DNA of 64,000 bases from Amycolatopsis pittospori (GTDB lineage: Bacteria; Actinomycetota; Actinomycetes; Mycobacteriales; Pseudonocardiaceae), in NCBI RefSeq assembly GCF_013870525.1, contig NZ_JACBXD010000025.1:1-64000 (forward strand), read 5' to 3'. Every line of letters begins with the position of its first letter. The first letter of the stretch is position 1. The notes below the pieces were generated by a model. That model did no database searches. It was not told the DNA's origin and saw nothing but the letters and a program-made list of their open reading frames with translations. The translations under genes were made by a program, and so were the position numbers. Of this stretch, positions 24,995 through 35,700 are shown one piece after another.

Positions 24995-25068
24995 CGGATG
25001 CGAGGGGCACTGGCGACCCCGCCTGATTTGGGATCAGGAGTCACCGCGTTCGACTCGCGGGCGTCCGA
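24995..25068 (+). tRNA. tRNA-Pro(TGG) with non-standard D-arm
   Basis: Acceptor CGGATGC pairs with GCGTCCG. The anticodon stem CCTGA/TCAGG holds loop TTTGGGA (anticodon TGG), and the T-arm is CCGCG-TTCGACT-CGCGG. The D-arm is a G4/C4 stem around a nine-base loop, unlike chromosomal tRNA-Pro genes. Confidence 0.8.
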
Positions 25069-25083
25069 CGGACAGCACAGCAA

Positions 25084-25172
25084 GGAGGATTGGCCGAGCC
25101 CGGTAAGGCAACCGTCTTGAAAACGGTGGTCGGCGTGAGAGCGCCGCGCAGGTTCGAATCCTGCATCCTCCG
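25084..25172 (+). tRNA. tRNA-Ser(TGA)
   Basis: Acceptor GGAGGAT with ATCCTCC, anticodon stem ACCGT/ACGGT with loop CTTGAAA (anticodon TGA), a long class-II variable arm (GGTCGGCGTGAGAGCGCCG), and T-arm GCAGG-TTCGAAT-CCTGC. At 89 bases it is typical of tRNA-Ser. Confidence 0.9.
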
Positions 25173-25176
25173 CAAA

Positions 25177-25248
25177 GCCCCCGTGGTCCAACGGATACGA
25201 CGCCGGCGTCCGAAGCCGGGAACGCAGGTTCGACTCCTGCCGGGGGCA
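25177..25248 (+). tRNA. tRNA-Arg(CCG)
   Basis: Acceptor GCCCCCG with CGGGGGC, anticodon stem CCGGC/GCCGG with loop GTCCGAA (anticodon CCG), and T-arm GCAGG-TTCGACT-CCTGC. It lies only four bases after tRNA-Ser, so the array is probably one precursor transcript. Confidence 0.9.
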
Positions 25249-25299
25249 CCGGAGGCCACGCGGTGGCGTGATCGGCACAGCCTTTGCGAGAATGGGCAT

Positions 25300-25716
25300 G
25301 TGAAGCTGGAGGCGACAACGGGCGTCCGGACGAGGATGAGCAAGCAGAAGTCTCGAAACACGAAAATCGAGATAGAGCTACGCAAAGCCCTCTTCGCCGC
25401 CGGGTTGCGCTACCGCGTGCACCGCAGACCGGTGAAGGGCGTACGCCGGGAAGCCGACATCGTGTTCGGCTCCGCGCGTGTCGCGGTCTTCGTGGACGGC
25501 TGCTTCTGGCATGGCTGCCCGGAGCACGCGACGTGGCCGAAGAACAACGCGGAGTTCTGGCGCACGAAGATCGAAACCAATCGACGACGCGACCTCGACA
25601 CGGACGCCCGACTTGCCGAGGCGGGCTGGTTGGCCGTGCGGGTGTGGGAGCACGAGGCAGTCGACGCCGCGGCCGCCCGCGTGCACGGGATCGTGCGCAG
25701 CAGGCGGCCCGGCTGA
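25300..25716 (+). CDS. vsr: Vsr-family endonuclease (block B)
   Basis: A 138-residue Vsr protein of normal length. It has SKQKSRNTKIEIELRKAL at the start, READIVF with the metal-binding Asp, then VDGCFWHGCPEH (zinc Cys/His) and RVWEHE. It is clearly related to, but distinct from, the Vsr at 22899. The GTG at 25300 is the best start; no good ribosome site precedes it, so it may be translated from a near-leaderless message or a tRNA-array transcript. It ends 16 bases from the convergent drmB gene. It is the only recognisable nuclease in block B. Confidence 0.82.
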   Translation: MKLEATTGVRTRMSKQKSRNTKIEIELRKALFAAGLRYRVHRRPVKGVRREADIVFGSARVAVFVDGCFWHGCPEHATWPKNNAEFWRTKIETNRRRDLDTDARLAEAGWLAVRVWEHEAVDAAAARVHGIVRSRRPG

Positions 25717-25732
25717 CGCCCCGCCTTCGCTG

Positions 25733-27574
25733 TCAGACGCGATTGAAGTATCCAGGCACCTCTTCGGACGGCGTGCCGACCAGCAACGCGCGATCCAGGA
25801 AGCTGTTGTTCAGCTCGCAGCTCGTTTCGGGCAACAACACGCACGCGTGACATGCCGCGAGATTGACGCTGTCCGCCCCGCTCGCGCCGGATTCCATGCA
25901 CAGGGGATCGTTCGAGCACCACGCCGCCCGCGCGAGGGCTGACTGCAACGTCGCGGCCAGACGCTCCGGATCGCCCTGGGCGACGATACCGCCGAGACTT
26001 CCGGCAGAGTCGCTGGTCGCGGTGTAGACGAGGATTCCGGCCATGGCCTCACTCGCGTACAAGCGTTCCCGGAGCGCGGACGCGGGATAACCACCGTCCA
26101 AGCTCCACTCGTTGATCAGGATGTGCGCCAACGTGTGGAGCAAAACGAAACGCGGGGACACCGGTGACCTGGGCGCGCTCGACTTCGGTGTATTCGGGCG
26201 AGTTCTCTCCTCGATGAGGGCCAGGTGGTTCCGCCGCATCTGCTCGACTTGTTCGATCACCGTGGGCTTCGTTTCCCACTCGTGCAAGCGATCTTCATCG
26301 AGCCTGACGAAGACACCTTCTCCTTTGACTTCGATCGCGGGCAACCAGCTGACGTCGCGGCCCAGCTGGAGTTCGGCGAGCCGCTGCTCGGGTTCGCTCT
26401 CCAGCGGTGCGACGCCACGGGTGAATCCTTCCAGCGCGCGAACCTCGCGCAACCGCTTCGCCAACATGATCTCGGCGAGACCGTGTGCGTGCACCGGTGT
26501 GAGATCGCCTTCCGGCTTCTCGCAGACGAACGGTTGCCACTCCGCCGTGTGCTGTTCGGGATTTCCGCGACGCAGACTCTCGTATTCCTCTTCACGCAGC
26601 AATGTATGAGGGTCGACCCGGCCGTCTCCGTTCTCACTGGAATTCGGGGGTTCCTCATTCATTTCACGAGCGAGATCGATCACTTCCTCGACGGTCGTAT
26701 CTGCCTTCTTCAACAGTCCAGGTCGCTTCTCGAAGTGCCACCGAATGGCGCTTTCGGGTGCGCCGATCAGCTTCTCCCGTTCCACCAACCCACGCGCGCC
26801 CTCACCCCACGGCGGGATCGACAAGGCGCTTCGCATGACCGGATGCCAAGCGGATGACGAACCTCGTTGCATGGCCCGAGGATGGCGCGTACACGGCTGC
26901 GGCTTCGCTCCGCCGAGCCAGGGTCGGCGACCTTCGCATCGAATACCCAGGTCCCTCAACGCTTTGACACGGAAGGCTCCCTCCATCGAGACGTCCGGAA
27001 CACCGCACGTGCATCGCACGACGACCGATCGGAGTGACGCCGTGTTGCCCTCCGTCTGCAGTGTCAACGTCCCGCCACAGAGACCTCTCGCCTGCTCGGA
27101 ACCTCGATGCAACCACTTCCAGTAGGGAAAGTCCTCGATATGGCCGTCGTCGCACGCGAGTACGAACCGTGAAGGCACCAGGTCCTCTTGGCAGGTCGGA
27201 CAGCTCGCGCGACCGGGGAGGCAATTGAATACCGAGAACGGCTGGAGGACATGGCACTGGGGGCATGAGTAGAACTCGGGGAATCGCCGCACTCGGACGC
27301 CGTCGACCCCGCGGTCGGGATCGGGCGTGGGCGGCAGGCGGAACGAAGTCACCCCGCGCAGCACCTTCGCGAGCCTGCGTTCGAAGATCTCCGGTGCGTG
27401 GTCGATGTTCCACGAGTCGATTCCCGCCACGATGAAGGACTCGTTGTCGACCGCGATCATCGCGCCCACTCCATAAGTGGTGACGAGCTGCGATCTGCGT
27501 ACGGTCCCGAGCTTGCGCGCTCGCGGACGGGCGGGGACGCCGGCACTCCGGAGCCGTGATGGAGGAGGAGTCAT
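25733..27574 (-). CDS. drmB: DrmB-like DUF1998 protein
   Basis: A 613-residue DUF1998 protein as in DISARM DrmB. The N-terminus reads VRRSQLVTTYGVGAMI. A four-Cys zinc ribbon follows (YSCPQCHVL and ASCPTCQED, residues about 105-135). The C-terminal DUF1998 part has LLHTLAHILINEW near 480 and a Cys-rich site with CHACVLLPETSC near 585. In DISARM, DrmB works with the DrmA helicase and helps recognise incoming phage DNA. ATG at 27574 follows GGTAGGAA, seven bases after the drmA stop, so both are in one operon. Confidence 0.88.
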   Translation of the reverse strand: MTPPPSRLRSAGVPARPRARKLGTVRRSQLVTTYGVGAMIAVDNESFIVAGIDSWNIDHAPEIFERRLAKVLRGVTSFRLPPTPDPDRGVDGVRVRRFPEFYSCPQCHVLQPFSVFNCLPGRASCPTCQEDLVPSRFVLACDDGHIEDFPYWKWLHRGSEQARGLCGGTLTLQTEGNTASLRSVVVRCTCGVPDVSMEGAFRVKALRDLGIRCEGRRPWLGGAKPQPCTRHPRAMQRGSSSAWHPVMRSALSIPPWGEGARGLVEREKLIGAPESAIRWHFEKRPGLLKKADTTVEEVIDLAREMNEEPPNSSENGDGRVDPHTLLREEEYESLRRGNPEQHTAEWQPFVCEKPEGDLTPVHAHGLAEIMLAKRLREVRALEGFTRGVAPLESEPEQRLAELQLGRDVSWLPAIEVKGEGVFVRLDEDRLHEWETKPTVIEQVEQMRRNHLALIEERTRPNTPKSSAPRSPVSPRFVLLHTLAHILINEWSLDGGYPASALRERLYASEAMAGILVYTATSDSAGSLGGIVAQGDPERLAATLQSALARAAWCSNDPLCMESGASGADSVNLAACHACVLLPETSCELNNSFLDRALLVGTPSEEVPGYFNRV

Positions 27575-27581
27575 TTCGTTC

Positions 27582-30500
27582 CTACCGTTTCTCGAGAAAG
27601 AGCGTCGACTCGGCGTCGACGTCACGGAGGCTCCAGAGGGTGTCCCAGCCACCATTGCCGTCGTCGGCGTTGTCGAAACCCCTCAACAGGGCGGGCTCTC
27701 GGGTGCCGCGCTTGGCTTCGTAAACGAGGTCTGGTTCGGCCTCGGCTTCCTCACGCCACCAGGTGATGAACTCGTCGAAGTACTCGGTCGTCGCCTGCAG
27801 TTCATCGGGGTCGACCGAGCGAACGCGGTCCAGAATCGCGGGTCGCACCGTCGAGATGATCTCCGGCAGGAAGGTCTCGATGTCCGCGGCTGCCTGGTTG
27901 GGGCAGGCTTTCACGATCATCAACCGAGTGAGCGCGACAACCACCGCGTGGAATCCCCGATCCCGGGCGCGGGCGGAGAAGGGCGTGACGCTGGTCGACT
28001 CCACCTCGCGATAGAGGGCCGAGTGGAAGCCGGGGAAGTTCTCGTAATGCGACCGGTCCCTCGACCGCGCAGAGTTGAGCATGACCGCGATGAGACCGGG
28101 ATGCCGACGTCCTACCCGACTGGTTGCCTGGATGTACTCGGCGGTGGTCTGCGGTTGACCCATGACCGCCATGAGACCGAGTCTGTCGATGTCGACACCG
28201 ACAGAAATCATATTCGTCGCGAGCAGGAAGTCCAGGACGTTGTCTTTGTCCGGCCATGCGCACTTCAACAGCTTCAAGTAGCTGGGGATGGCGCTCGAAT
28301 CCGCACGACTGCTCAGCTCGATGTGAGCCGACACCGGACGCGCGCCACTGCAGCCGTCCCGCTTGGCCAGCAACTCCAGGCGATCCTGTACGTCGTCGAG
28401 CACTTGCAGCTCTGCGGCGGACAGCAACCGCAGACTGTTGAAGTACCCCACGAGCGTCCAATACGCGTCGCGCACCTTGGGATCGGCTTCAGTACGTGCC
28501 ACGGCCTGGAACAGCGCCGCGTAAGTCCTGACCAGCAAGGTCGCCTGACTGGTCGCCGGCGTGAGCAGTCCGATGTAACGACGCGATGCCTTGTCCCCTC
28601 GCGAGGTCTCCACGGCGAACCACGAGTCCCTGGAATCGAGGCCGGCGGGCGGGAATTGCGCCAGCTTTCGATCGAACAACGCTCCGACCTGACCGGAGGC
28701 GCGCCGGATCGTCGCGGTCGAGGCGACGACCTTCGGCCGGTCGGCCAGCACGTCCACTGCGGTCTCGTACAGACCGGTGAGGGTGCCGAGCGGACCAGAG
28801 ATGAGGTGGAGTTCGTCCTGGACGATGAGCTCCGGCTTTCGGACGTCGCTTCCGAGGTCTCGATTGAACAATGCGGCCGTTTCCGGCCGCCACGGCATGG
28901 AGGCGAACTTGTCCACCGTGGCGATCACCAGTGTCGGGTGGGCGTCGTACACGGCCTCGTCCACCAGATGGACGGGCAACCCCTCGTCGGTGGCGAATTC
29001 GCAGTCGGCGTTCGGACAGCGCACCAGCATCCGCGTGAGCCGTGGACGGACCTCGTAGTCGCCTGCCCCCAACGGTTCTCCGCACCACGGGCAGGAGTGA
29101 AGCTGTACCGGATTTTCCTTCTGGAGCGGCTTTTCCGGGTTCTTCCGTAGTTCGTCGAGCTTGATCACGGCTCGGTCGAGTTTGTTCGGGGTCGCCGACA
29201 TACCCACCCACATGCCGATCGACACCGGAACGTCGCCGAGATCGCCTTCTTTCCGCTCGGCACGGACTCGCTCCATGGCGCAGATCAAAGCCGCGGCGCG
29301 CTCGAACTGTTGGAGAGTGAGAAGCCGGAGGGTGTAGCGCATCAGCACGGTCACTCCGTCGCCGTGCCCGCCGTCGCGGAGGCGACGGAGAAACACGGTG
29401 AAGGCCACCAACCCGAGGTACGCCTCGGTCTTTCCGCCGCCGGTCGGGAACCACAACAGGTCGGCGATACCGCGGTCCTCGTGGTCCGGATCGACGATGC
29501 CTTCCAGGCACAGCAGCATGAACGCGATCTGGAAGGGGCGCCACCGCCCCGCCTCGGGATCAGGCTCGCCTTCTCGTCCCCTTTCGATCCATTCCGCCCG
29601 ACCTCGTTGGCGGGCCATGGCCTGGTTCGCCAGGCGGAACGCCTCGACCGGCATGGGCCGTGCGGGATCGGCGAGCAGCTCGACCCCTCTCCTCATGCGA
29701 CCGAGCGCTCGGTCGCAGTACTTGATCTGCTCACGCGCCACGTTGGCGTAGTCGGTGTCTTCCAGCTCGAGAGCCTCCTGCTTTCGAGCCTTGATCCACT
29801 TCTCGTACCCGTCGAGCAGGCCCCCGAGCGCACCGATGACGTCTTCGACGGTTCCGTGCCCGAGGCGGTGCATACCGAGTGCTTTGTCGTCGATCTGCGG
29901 GTTCGAATCGGTCAGCAAAACCTCATGACTGGGCACCAGCTCCGTACGGATCGACGAAACCGCTGCCTGCGTCGGCATGGCGGTACGGATCGGCGGAGCC
30001 GTCCAGCTCCATGCGACGGAGCAACCGTGACCGGTAGCGAAGTAGGGCGCGTGCCGGTGCAGCAACCGACTCAACGCGTGCTCGGCGTCCACGGCACCGA
30101 GAGGTGCCTTTCGCTCGACGAATGGCTTGGTTCCTTCAGGACCGGACACCTCCAGCTCGGGCTGGAAGAAACAGTAGGCGTCCTGGAGGTCGAATACGCC
30201 TGCGCGCCGCATGTTGACCAACGTCACTGTCACCGTGACCGTGCCACCGTCGTCGACGGGACGGATCAGCGTGCGCAACTCCAGCCCGGGACACAGTTCC
30301 GCGATGTGCATGCCGGCAGAGGTGACGTCGACGGCCACGGGTTCGCACTCCTCGGGAAGGCGACGCCACCGCTCTCGTTGTTGCTCGGTACTGCGGGCCT
30401 CGCTTCGACGCGGCTCGACGGGGACTCCGTCTTCGTCCTCCGGCGCGTAGGTCGCGACCCGGACCTTCACCTGCACCGAATCCGCGATACCCGGATCGAC

Positions 30501-30806
30501 ACCGAACGTCATGCCCATCGACGATGGCTTGCGACGGTTGGCGAGGGAGACCCCGAGGTCGGTTTCACCCTGCTCGGAGTCGTCCCCGCGGACGACATCC
30601 GGTGGCGCGTCCACGCTGTCGGTCTCCGCGAGATGATCGGAGTTCTCGATCTGCGGAAACAGGACACCGACGGGATAAGCGGTGATCGGGGCGTCGGTGG
30701 CAAGGATCTCCTTCGCGCCGCCCTGCGGACCGAGCAGGTCGTCGCGCAGGGCGATGCGAAGGTCCTTGCGCAGCGCATAATGTGCCGCATGGCGGGACTC
30801 GGTCAC
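27582..30806 (-). CDS. drmA: DrmA-like SF2 helicase
   Basis: A 1,074-residue helicase. Motif I is FPTGGGKTEAY near residue 450, motif II VQDELHLISGP near 665, motif III ASTATIR near 690. Motifs V-VI are NMISVGVDIDRLGL and QATSRVGRRHPG near 870-900, with the C-terminal HYENFPGFHSALYR typical of DrmA. In DISARM, DrmA-DrmB form the ATP-driven core that loads on foreign DNA with 5' ends. The GTG at 30806 overlaps the upstream TGA. I chose it over far-upstream in-frame starts, which would run 220 bases into the UvrD-like gene. Confidence 0.88.
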   Translation of the reverse strand: MTESRHAAHYALRKDLRIALRDDLLGPQGGAKEILATDAPITAYPVGVLFPQIENSDHLAETDSVDAPPDVVRGDDSEQGETDLGVSLANRRKPSSMGMTFGVDPGIADSVQVKVRVATYAPEDEDGVPVEPRRSEARSTEQQRERWRRLPEECEPVAVDVTSAGMHIAELCPGLELRTLIRPVDDGGTVTVTVTLVNMRRAGVFDLQDAYCFFQPELEVSGPEGTKPFVERKAPLGAVDAEHALSRLLHRHAPYFATGHGCSVAWSWTAPPIRTAMPTQAAVSSIRTELVPSHEVLLTDSNPQIDDKALGMHRLGHGTVEDVIGALGGLLDGYEKWIKARKQEALELEDTDYANVAREQIKYCDRALGRMRRGVELLADPARPMPVEAFRLANQAMARQRGRAEWIERGREGEPDPEAGRWRPFQIAFMLLCLEGIVDPDHEDRGIADLLWFPTGGGKTEAYLGLVAFTVFLRRLRDGGHGDGVTVLMRYTLRLLTLQQFERAAALICAMERVRAERKEGDLGDVPVSIGMWVGMSATPNKLDRAVIKLDELRKNPEKPLQKENPVQLHSCPWCGEPLGAGDYEVRPRLTRMLVRCPNADCEFATDEGLPVHLVDEAVYDAHPTLVIATVDKFASMPWRPETAALFNRDLGSDVRKPELIVQDELHLISGPLGTLTGLYETAVDVLADRPKVVASTATIRRASGQVGALFDRKLAQFPPAGLDSRDSWFAVETSRGDKASRRYIGLLTPATSQATLLVRTYAALFQAVARTEADPKVRDAYWTLVGYFNSLRLLSAAELQVLDDVQDRLELLAKRDGCSGARPVSAHIELSSRADSSAIPSYLKLLKCAWPDKDNVLDFLLATNMISVGVDIDRLGLMAVMGQPQTTAEYIQATSRVGRRHPGLIAVMLNSARSRDRSHYENFPGFHSALYREVESTSVTPFSARARDRGFHAVVVALTRLMIVKACPNQAAADIETFLPEIISTVRPAILDRVRSVDPDELQATTEYFDEFITWWREEAEAEPDLVYEAKRGTREPALLRGFDNADDGNGGWDTLWSLRDVDAESTLFLEKR

Positions 30807-32722
30807 AGGTTGTCCTGTCCTTCCGAGACCCGCTCGGCGTGGGTCCAGTCGAATCGGCCGAGGCCGCACAGTCGAGGGGCGAGCCATCCGCCCCGGTCGC
30901 CGAGACCGTGGCGTTCGGTGACGGCGGTCGAACCGACAACTGTTTCGACACAGTCGATTCGCAAGCCGGTGATCAGGTACGGCCACCGTTTCACCTGGTA
31001 GCCGCCGGACTGCTTGAGCAGGCGCCACAGGTCTTGCCGGAACGTCTCGGAGACCTCACCGATCGGCGTGTCCGTGTGGAAGATGCCGTACGGCGGCGTT
31101 TCGGCCGGAGACGTTGGCAGATCGTGCAGTCTGCGCAACACCACTGTGTCTCCAGGGCGAACACAGTCGCGCAGATACCTCTGCGCCGCGGCAGGGTCGT
31201 TCCCGGGTGCACGCACGCCGGCAGGTGCCTCGTGGCACACATCCGTCTCGAGACTTTCCACTCCGACGCGTTTCCAACGTTCGCGGCCACCCACGTACCA
31301 GCGCTGGATCGGTGTCGACAGGTGTACTCCCTTGCGCAACGTCCACGTGTCAGGGCATTCGACGCGATACAAGTCGTCCCGGGCCCGTGTCATGGCGACA
31401 TAGAGAAGCCTCGCCTCAGCCGTTGTGTCCATCTCATCGGTCCGCCACCGCGCGGTCGCGTCGAACCCCGCGATCAGCACACGATCGAACTCCAGTCCCT
31501 TGGCGCGGTGGACCGTGGAAACGAGGATCGGGTGCGGGAGCGGCGCCGCCAGGTCATCAGGCAACCGCCCTTCGGCGATCGCCCTTCGTAAGACCGCGGG
31601 ATCGAGCTGGTTGCGTGCGCCCGCCGCGACGGTCCGCAACGAGCGCCACGTCTCCTCGATGTCCACGTTTGCAGACATCTCGAGCTCGGGTAGAAGCTGT
31701 TCGAACCGCTCCTGACTCAACGTCGCAGCACCGGTCGCGGCGATCAGTCCCGCCATCCAGGCAGGCGCGGCACCGGATCGTGGAGACCGCTGGATACGGT
31801 GCGGGACATCGAGCTGCCCCAGCTTTTCGGACAACAGAAGCACCTGGGCGTTGTCCCGGCAGAGGATCGCCGTCGTACCGGCGAAGTCCCGCAAAGAGTC
31901 CTGTGCGAATGGAGTGTCGAGCTTTCCGAATGAGGCGACTTCCGTGAGGCGGGATCGGAGCACGTGGAGAAGCGACGCCGCCTCCGTCTCCGCCTCGGGA
32001 ATGTCCGTTAGTCGCTGCAGACGTTCTCCGTAGGGCAGCGCAATGCGGGCCTCGACTGTACGGGCGCGAAAGTTGTCGTCGAGGACGACTTCGCGCAGCT
32101 CGTCCCCGAAAGAGGCACGCAGCCACCTGAAGAACAGGCCCGCTTCGTCAGCCCGCGCCTGCGGGTCGGACACCTGAAATCCGTAGATCGACTGCGCGGA
32201 GTCACCGACGACGGTGAAACCCATGTCCGGGAACCTGTCGAGGAACGACTCGACCATTTCCCGCCGTGGTCCGACAAGGTCCTGCACCTCGTCGATGATC
32301 ACGTGAGCGGGTGCCCCCCGTTCGGTCTCCTCGACGACTCCGTTTTCGATCGCGGCGGTGGCGAGTTCGATCCGCCGATCGAACCCGTGGCTCGAAAGGT
32401 ATTCAGGGCGATTGCCCGCTTCGAGGAGGAGGGACGAAGCCCAACTGTCGAGGGTCTGGGTACGGGCCCGCCGACCCGCAACCGCGTTCCGGCCTGCCCG
32501 GGTGCGCATGACCTGGGCTGCCGCACGGGAAAAAGTCCAGATCAGGATCTCCGATGCCTCGATTCCCTCCACCGTCATCAGATGCTCGATCCGATGGATC
32601 AAGGTGGTGGTCTTGCCCGCGCCCGCCTGTGCCGAGACCAGCAGTTTGTCATTCCAGGCACTGGTCACGACGGCTCGCTGAGCGGGGGTGAGCACAAGGC
32701 TCTCCCCCTCCGGCTTCGTCAC
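30803..32722 (-). CDS. UvrD/Rep-like SF1 helicase
   Basis: A 639-residue SF1A helicase. Walker A is AQAGAGKTTT near residue 32, motif II IIDEVQDL near 145, motif III VVGDSAQSIYGF near 175, motif V STVHRAKGLEFD near 405, and motif VI LYVAMTRARDDL near 435. The C-terminal 200 residues are unique and carry no visible nuclease motif. GTG at 32722 overlaps the stop of the upstream fusion gene, and its stop overlaps drmA. Canonical DISARM lacks such a subunit, so it is a distinguishing component of block B. Function is inferred: unwinding or translocation on DNA. Confidence 0.85.
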   Translation of the reverse strand: MTKPEGESLVLTPAQRAVVTSAWNDKLLVSAQAGAGKTTTLIHRIEHLMTVEGIEASEILIWTFSRAAAQVMRTRAGRNAVAGRRARTQTLDSWASSLLLEAGNRPEYLSSHGFDRRIELATAAIENGVVEETERGAPAHVIIDEVQDLVGPRREMVESFLDRFPDMGFTVVGDSAQSIYGFQVSDPQARADEAGLFFRWLRASFGDELREVVLDDNFRARTVEARIALPYGERLQRLTDIPEAETEAASLLHVLRSRLTEVASFGKLDTPFAQDSLRDFAGTTAILCRDNAQVLLLSEKLGQLDVPHRIQRSPRSGAAPAWMAGLIAATGAATLSQERFEQLLPELEMSANVDIEETWRSLRTVAAGARNQLDPAVLRRAIAEGRLPDDLAAPLPHPILVSTVHRAKGLEFDRVLIAGFDATARWRTDEMDTTAEARLLYVAMTRARDDLYRVECPDTWTLRKGVHLSTPIQRWYVGGRERWKRVGVESLETDVCHEAPAGVRAPGNDPAAAQRYLRDCVRPGDTVVLRRLHDLPTSPAETPPYGIFHTDTPIGEVSETFRQDLWRLLKQSGGYQVKRWPYLITGLRIDCVETVVGSTAVTERHGLGDRGGWLAPRLCGLGRFDWTHAERVSEGQDNL

Positions 32723-35700
32723 CGCTCCCCCTTCTTCCAGAGGTACTCGAACTTCGTGAACGCGAGGTCCTGATGGAAGTTCGTGATGTTGTCGCGCACA
32801 TCCAGGATGAGACAGCTGTCCTTGCCCCCGTTGCGACTTCCGCGCAGGCCACGTCCGATCATCTGCTGATAGTCGTTCGGGCTGTACACGGGCCGGGCGA
32901 TGACGACGGCCCGGGTCGCCGGCGCGTCGAAACCTTGCGAGAGCACGCCGTAGTTGGTGAGGACCCGAAGCCTCCCCTGCCGGAACGACTCGATGCGCTG
33001 ACGCCGCTCCGGCATCGGAGTCGCGGAATCGATCGCGGCTGAGCGGACACCGCGGTTGCCGAGTTTGGCGGCCAGGAACTTGGCGTGGCCGACCGACGTC
33101 GCGAACACGAGAACCGGCCAGTCCTCGGGCAACGCGGTGATCTCCTCCACGAGGAGTTTGTTGCGGGCCTCGTCGTCGGCGAGGCGCAGCTCCGCGCTCC
33201 TCGGCAGAAAACCCTTGATCCCTCCGAGCTCGTCCGGATCGAGCGAGATGTCCGCGCCGACCAGCTCACGGTGTTCGACGCGGGCGAGGACGCCCAGATC
33301 CTGCAAGTCGGAAATGGGCTCGCCGGAGAAGACACCGTCGTCGAGCCGGACGTTGCCGAATCGCTGCACCAAACGCCTGGTCAGCTCGGCGTCGTTGCGG
33401 AACGGCGTGGCCGTCAGCCCGACGAGGTGCCGTGACGTCTCGCGGTGGGTGAGCCCGAGGTGCTCGAGGATGAAAGTGTACTCGCGGGAGATCGCCACGT
33501 GAGCCTCATCGACGAAAACGGCCGAAGCGTTGCGCAACCATGCGTATTCATCCGTACCTAAACACATTCGCAACTTTGCGTCGGTCGCGATGACGAGATG
33601 CGGCCTGCCCGTGACGGGGCTGGCGGAATTCGTCGTCCACAGTCGATCGATGACCAACGACTGTTCGGGACCGACGTTCTCCCAAACGTGCTTCCACGAC
33701 TGGAAGGCCTGCTCACAGAGCTCGTTGGTCTGCGCGATCCACAGAATCGGCCCCTCGGGAATCCCGTCCTCCCGGATCCACCGGATCGCGCCTTCTGCCG
33801 CGATCCGGGTCTTGCCCGCCGCGGTCGGCAGGCTCAGCATCCCCCGCTCGGCGCATTCATTCCGCAGCAAAGCGGTGAGCCTGGTGGCGAGCACCTCCTG
33901 GAAGACGTGCAGACGGGGAAACGCCGTCGGGCCCTCGGCTTCCTCGCGCATGGGCGGAACAGGGATCCGAACACCCGCGAACACGTCGGGGAGACCGAGG
34001 TCGGTCACGAACCGCAGCGCGGCGGGGCCGCCGTCGAAGTTCGCCGGAGCGGTCTCGAACCGCTCGGCGATGTCCTTGGCGTGTACTCGGAGCACGCCAT
34101 CGTCATGTGCGTTGTATGCCAGCTGAGCCAACCTGTGAGCGACCGGTTCGCGACCGGTCTCCGACCTCTCGCTGTCGACAAGGCCGGGGGGAAGGCCCTT
34201 ACGCAGGTTATCTTCCCCGATCAGGAAGGCGATCTTCTCGACGAAGCTGTCGCTCTCGCGGATCTCGGCAAGCCGGGCTTGGACCGCGCTGTCCTTCTGC
34301 TGCTGGTGATGCGCTTCGATCACCAGCCGACATCCGGAGGCTCCGAGATTCCACCCGAGTTCCCTGTCGACGAGGACGAGAGCGTCCTCGAACGACGTGC
34401 CGTCGAGCACCAGCACCGTGTTGTCCTGTCGGGCGCTCCTCATCGCGGTGGTTCGAGTGCCCTGCGGGCTGCGGGTCACTTCCTCGAGCTCGCTGCACCA
34501 CTGCAGGTATCGCCCATGGACCGCGTTCGCACCCAACCGCTGTCGAAGCGGCGGCCACTCGTCGGTGAGCGGGACGGCGGGCCCGCTGTAGACCGCACGC
34601 AGCCGCTTTTCGATCACGTCGACGAAACGACGCATGCCGAGCTCACGGATCATGAAATCGACCCGCTCGGTCTCGCCCGGGAAATCCGCCAGCATCGCGG
34701 GATGGTTCTCCCGGACCAGCACCGCGTACTCCTCCGCGGTCGTCGCGACCGCGATTTCACCACGCGCACGGAGCTCCCACTCCTGACCTACCCGGCAACG
34801 CATCACCTCTTCCCGCTCGACGAGGTCCGGGGCGAATCGGGAAAGCAGGGCGTAGGCGAAACCCACGAACTTGTCGTCAGTACTGGCCTTCACTCGTTCG
34901 AGGAACTCGGTCCAGCGTTGCGGGTCCATGTCACCGACGTTGACGGTCATCCCCAGCCGCCGGGCCTTGTCCGGGCTGATGGCCGCGACGGGAAGCAGGG
35001 AGGCGAACGCGGTCAGCTGAGGACCGACAGCCTCGCGCACGGCGACCAGTCCCATCGAAGTCTCGACCATGCCGTAAGTACGCAGGAACCAATTGACCGG
35101 TGAAGGCACTCGCATCCTGGTGCTCACCTTGCTGCCGATCTGCCGGGTCCAGGACTCGATCAGGCCGTCCTCCGGCGCCGCCGCCAGGAATGCGGCCTTG
35201 CCCTCGTCGGACAGGTCCTGGAACAGGTGCAGCGACCCCATGGTCGGCGCCCCGGTCAACACGACCGTCTGGAGCTGCACCCTGCTGGCGGTCGCCTGCA
35301 ACTCACGGCAGTACTCGCCGTGCACCCAGAGGTGGTACTCGTGGAACCAGCTGTCGTTCTCCGGTCGATGGCCGGACGTCGGCCGGTCGGTCATGCCGAG
35401 TTCCCGCAACACCGGCAAGTCGTCGGAGTGGAAGCTGACGTCGACGGCCAGACGGGCATCACGCGACCCGTCCTCCGGCACCACAGGCCCCGGCAACAGG
35501 CACTTGCCGATCGGACGAAACACCCCGGCCGCGGTCCTGACCCGGAGCCCGGCGGACACCTTGGCCGACTTGTCACGCACCACACTCACGAGGTCCACAC
35601 CGCCCGCGGTACGCCACAGCTCCCAGAACCGGGTCCACTCCTCATCGCCGTAGCCAAAGAAGCCCTGGTCGATGACGCTGCGGAAACGCCCTTCCGCATC

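Noticed and set aside
29310-31001. A 563-codon + strand frame over drmA
   Set aside because: The minus strand encodes ordered helicase motifs; the + strand product is low-complexity shadow.
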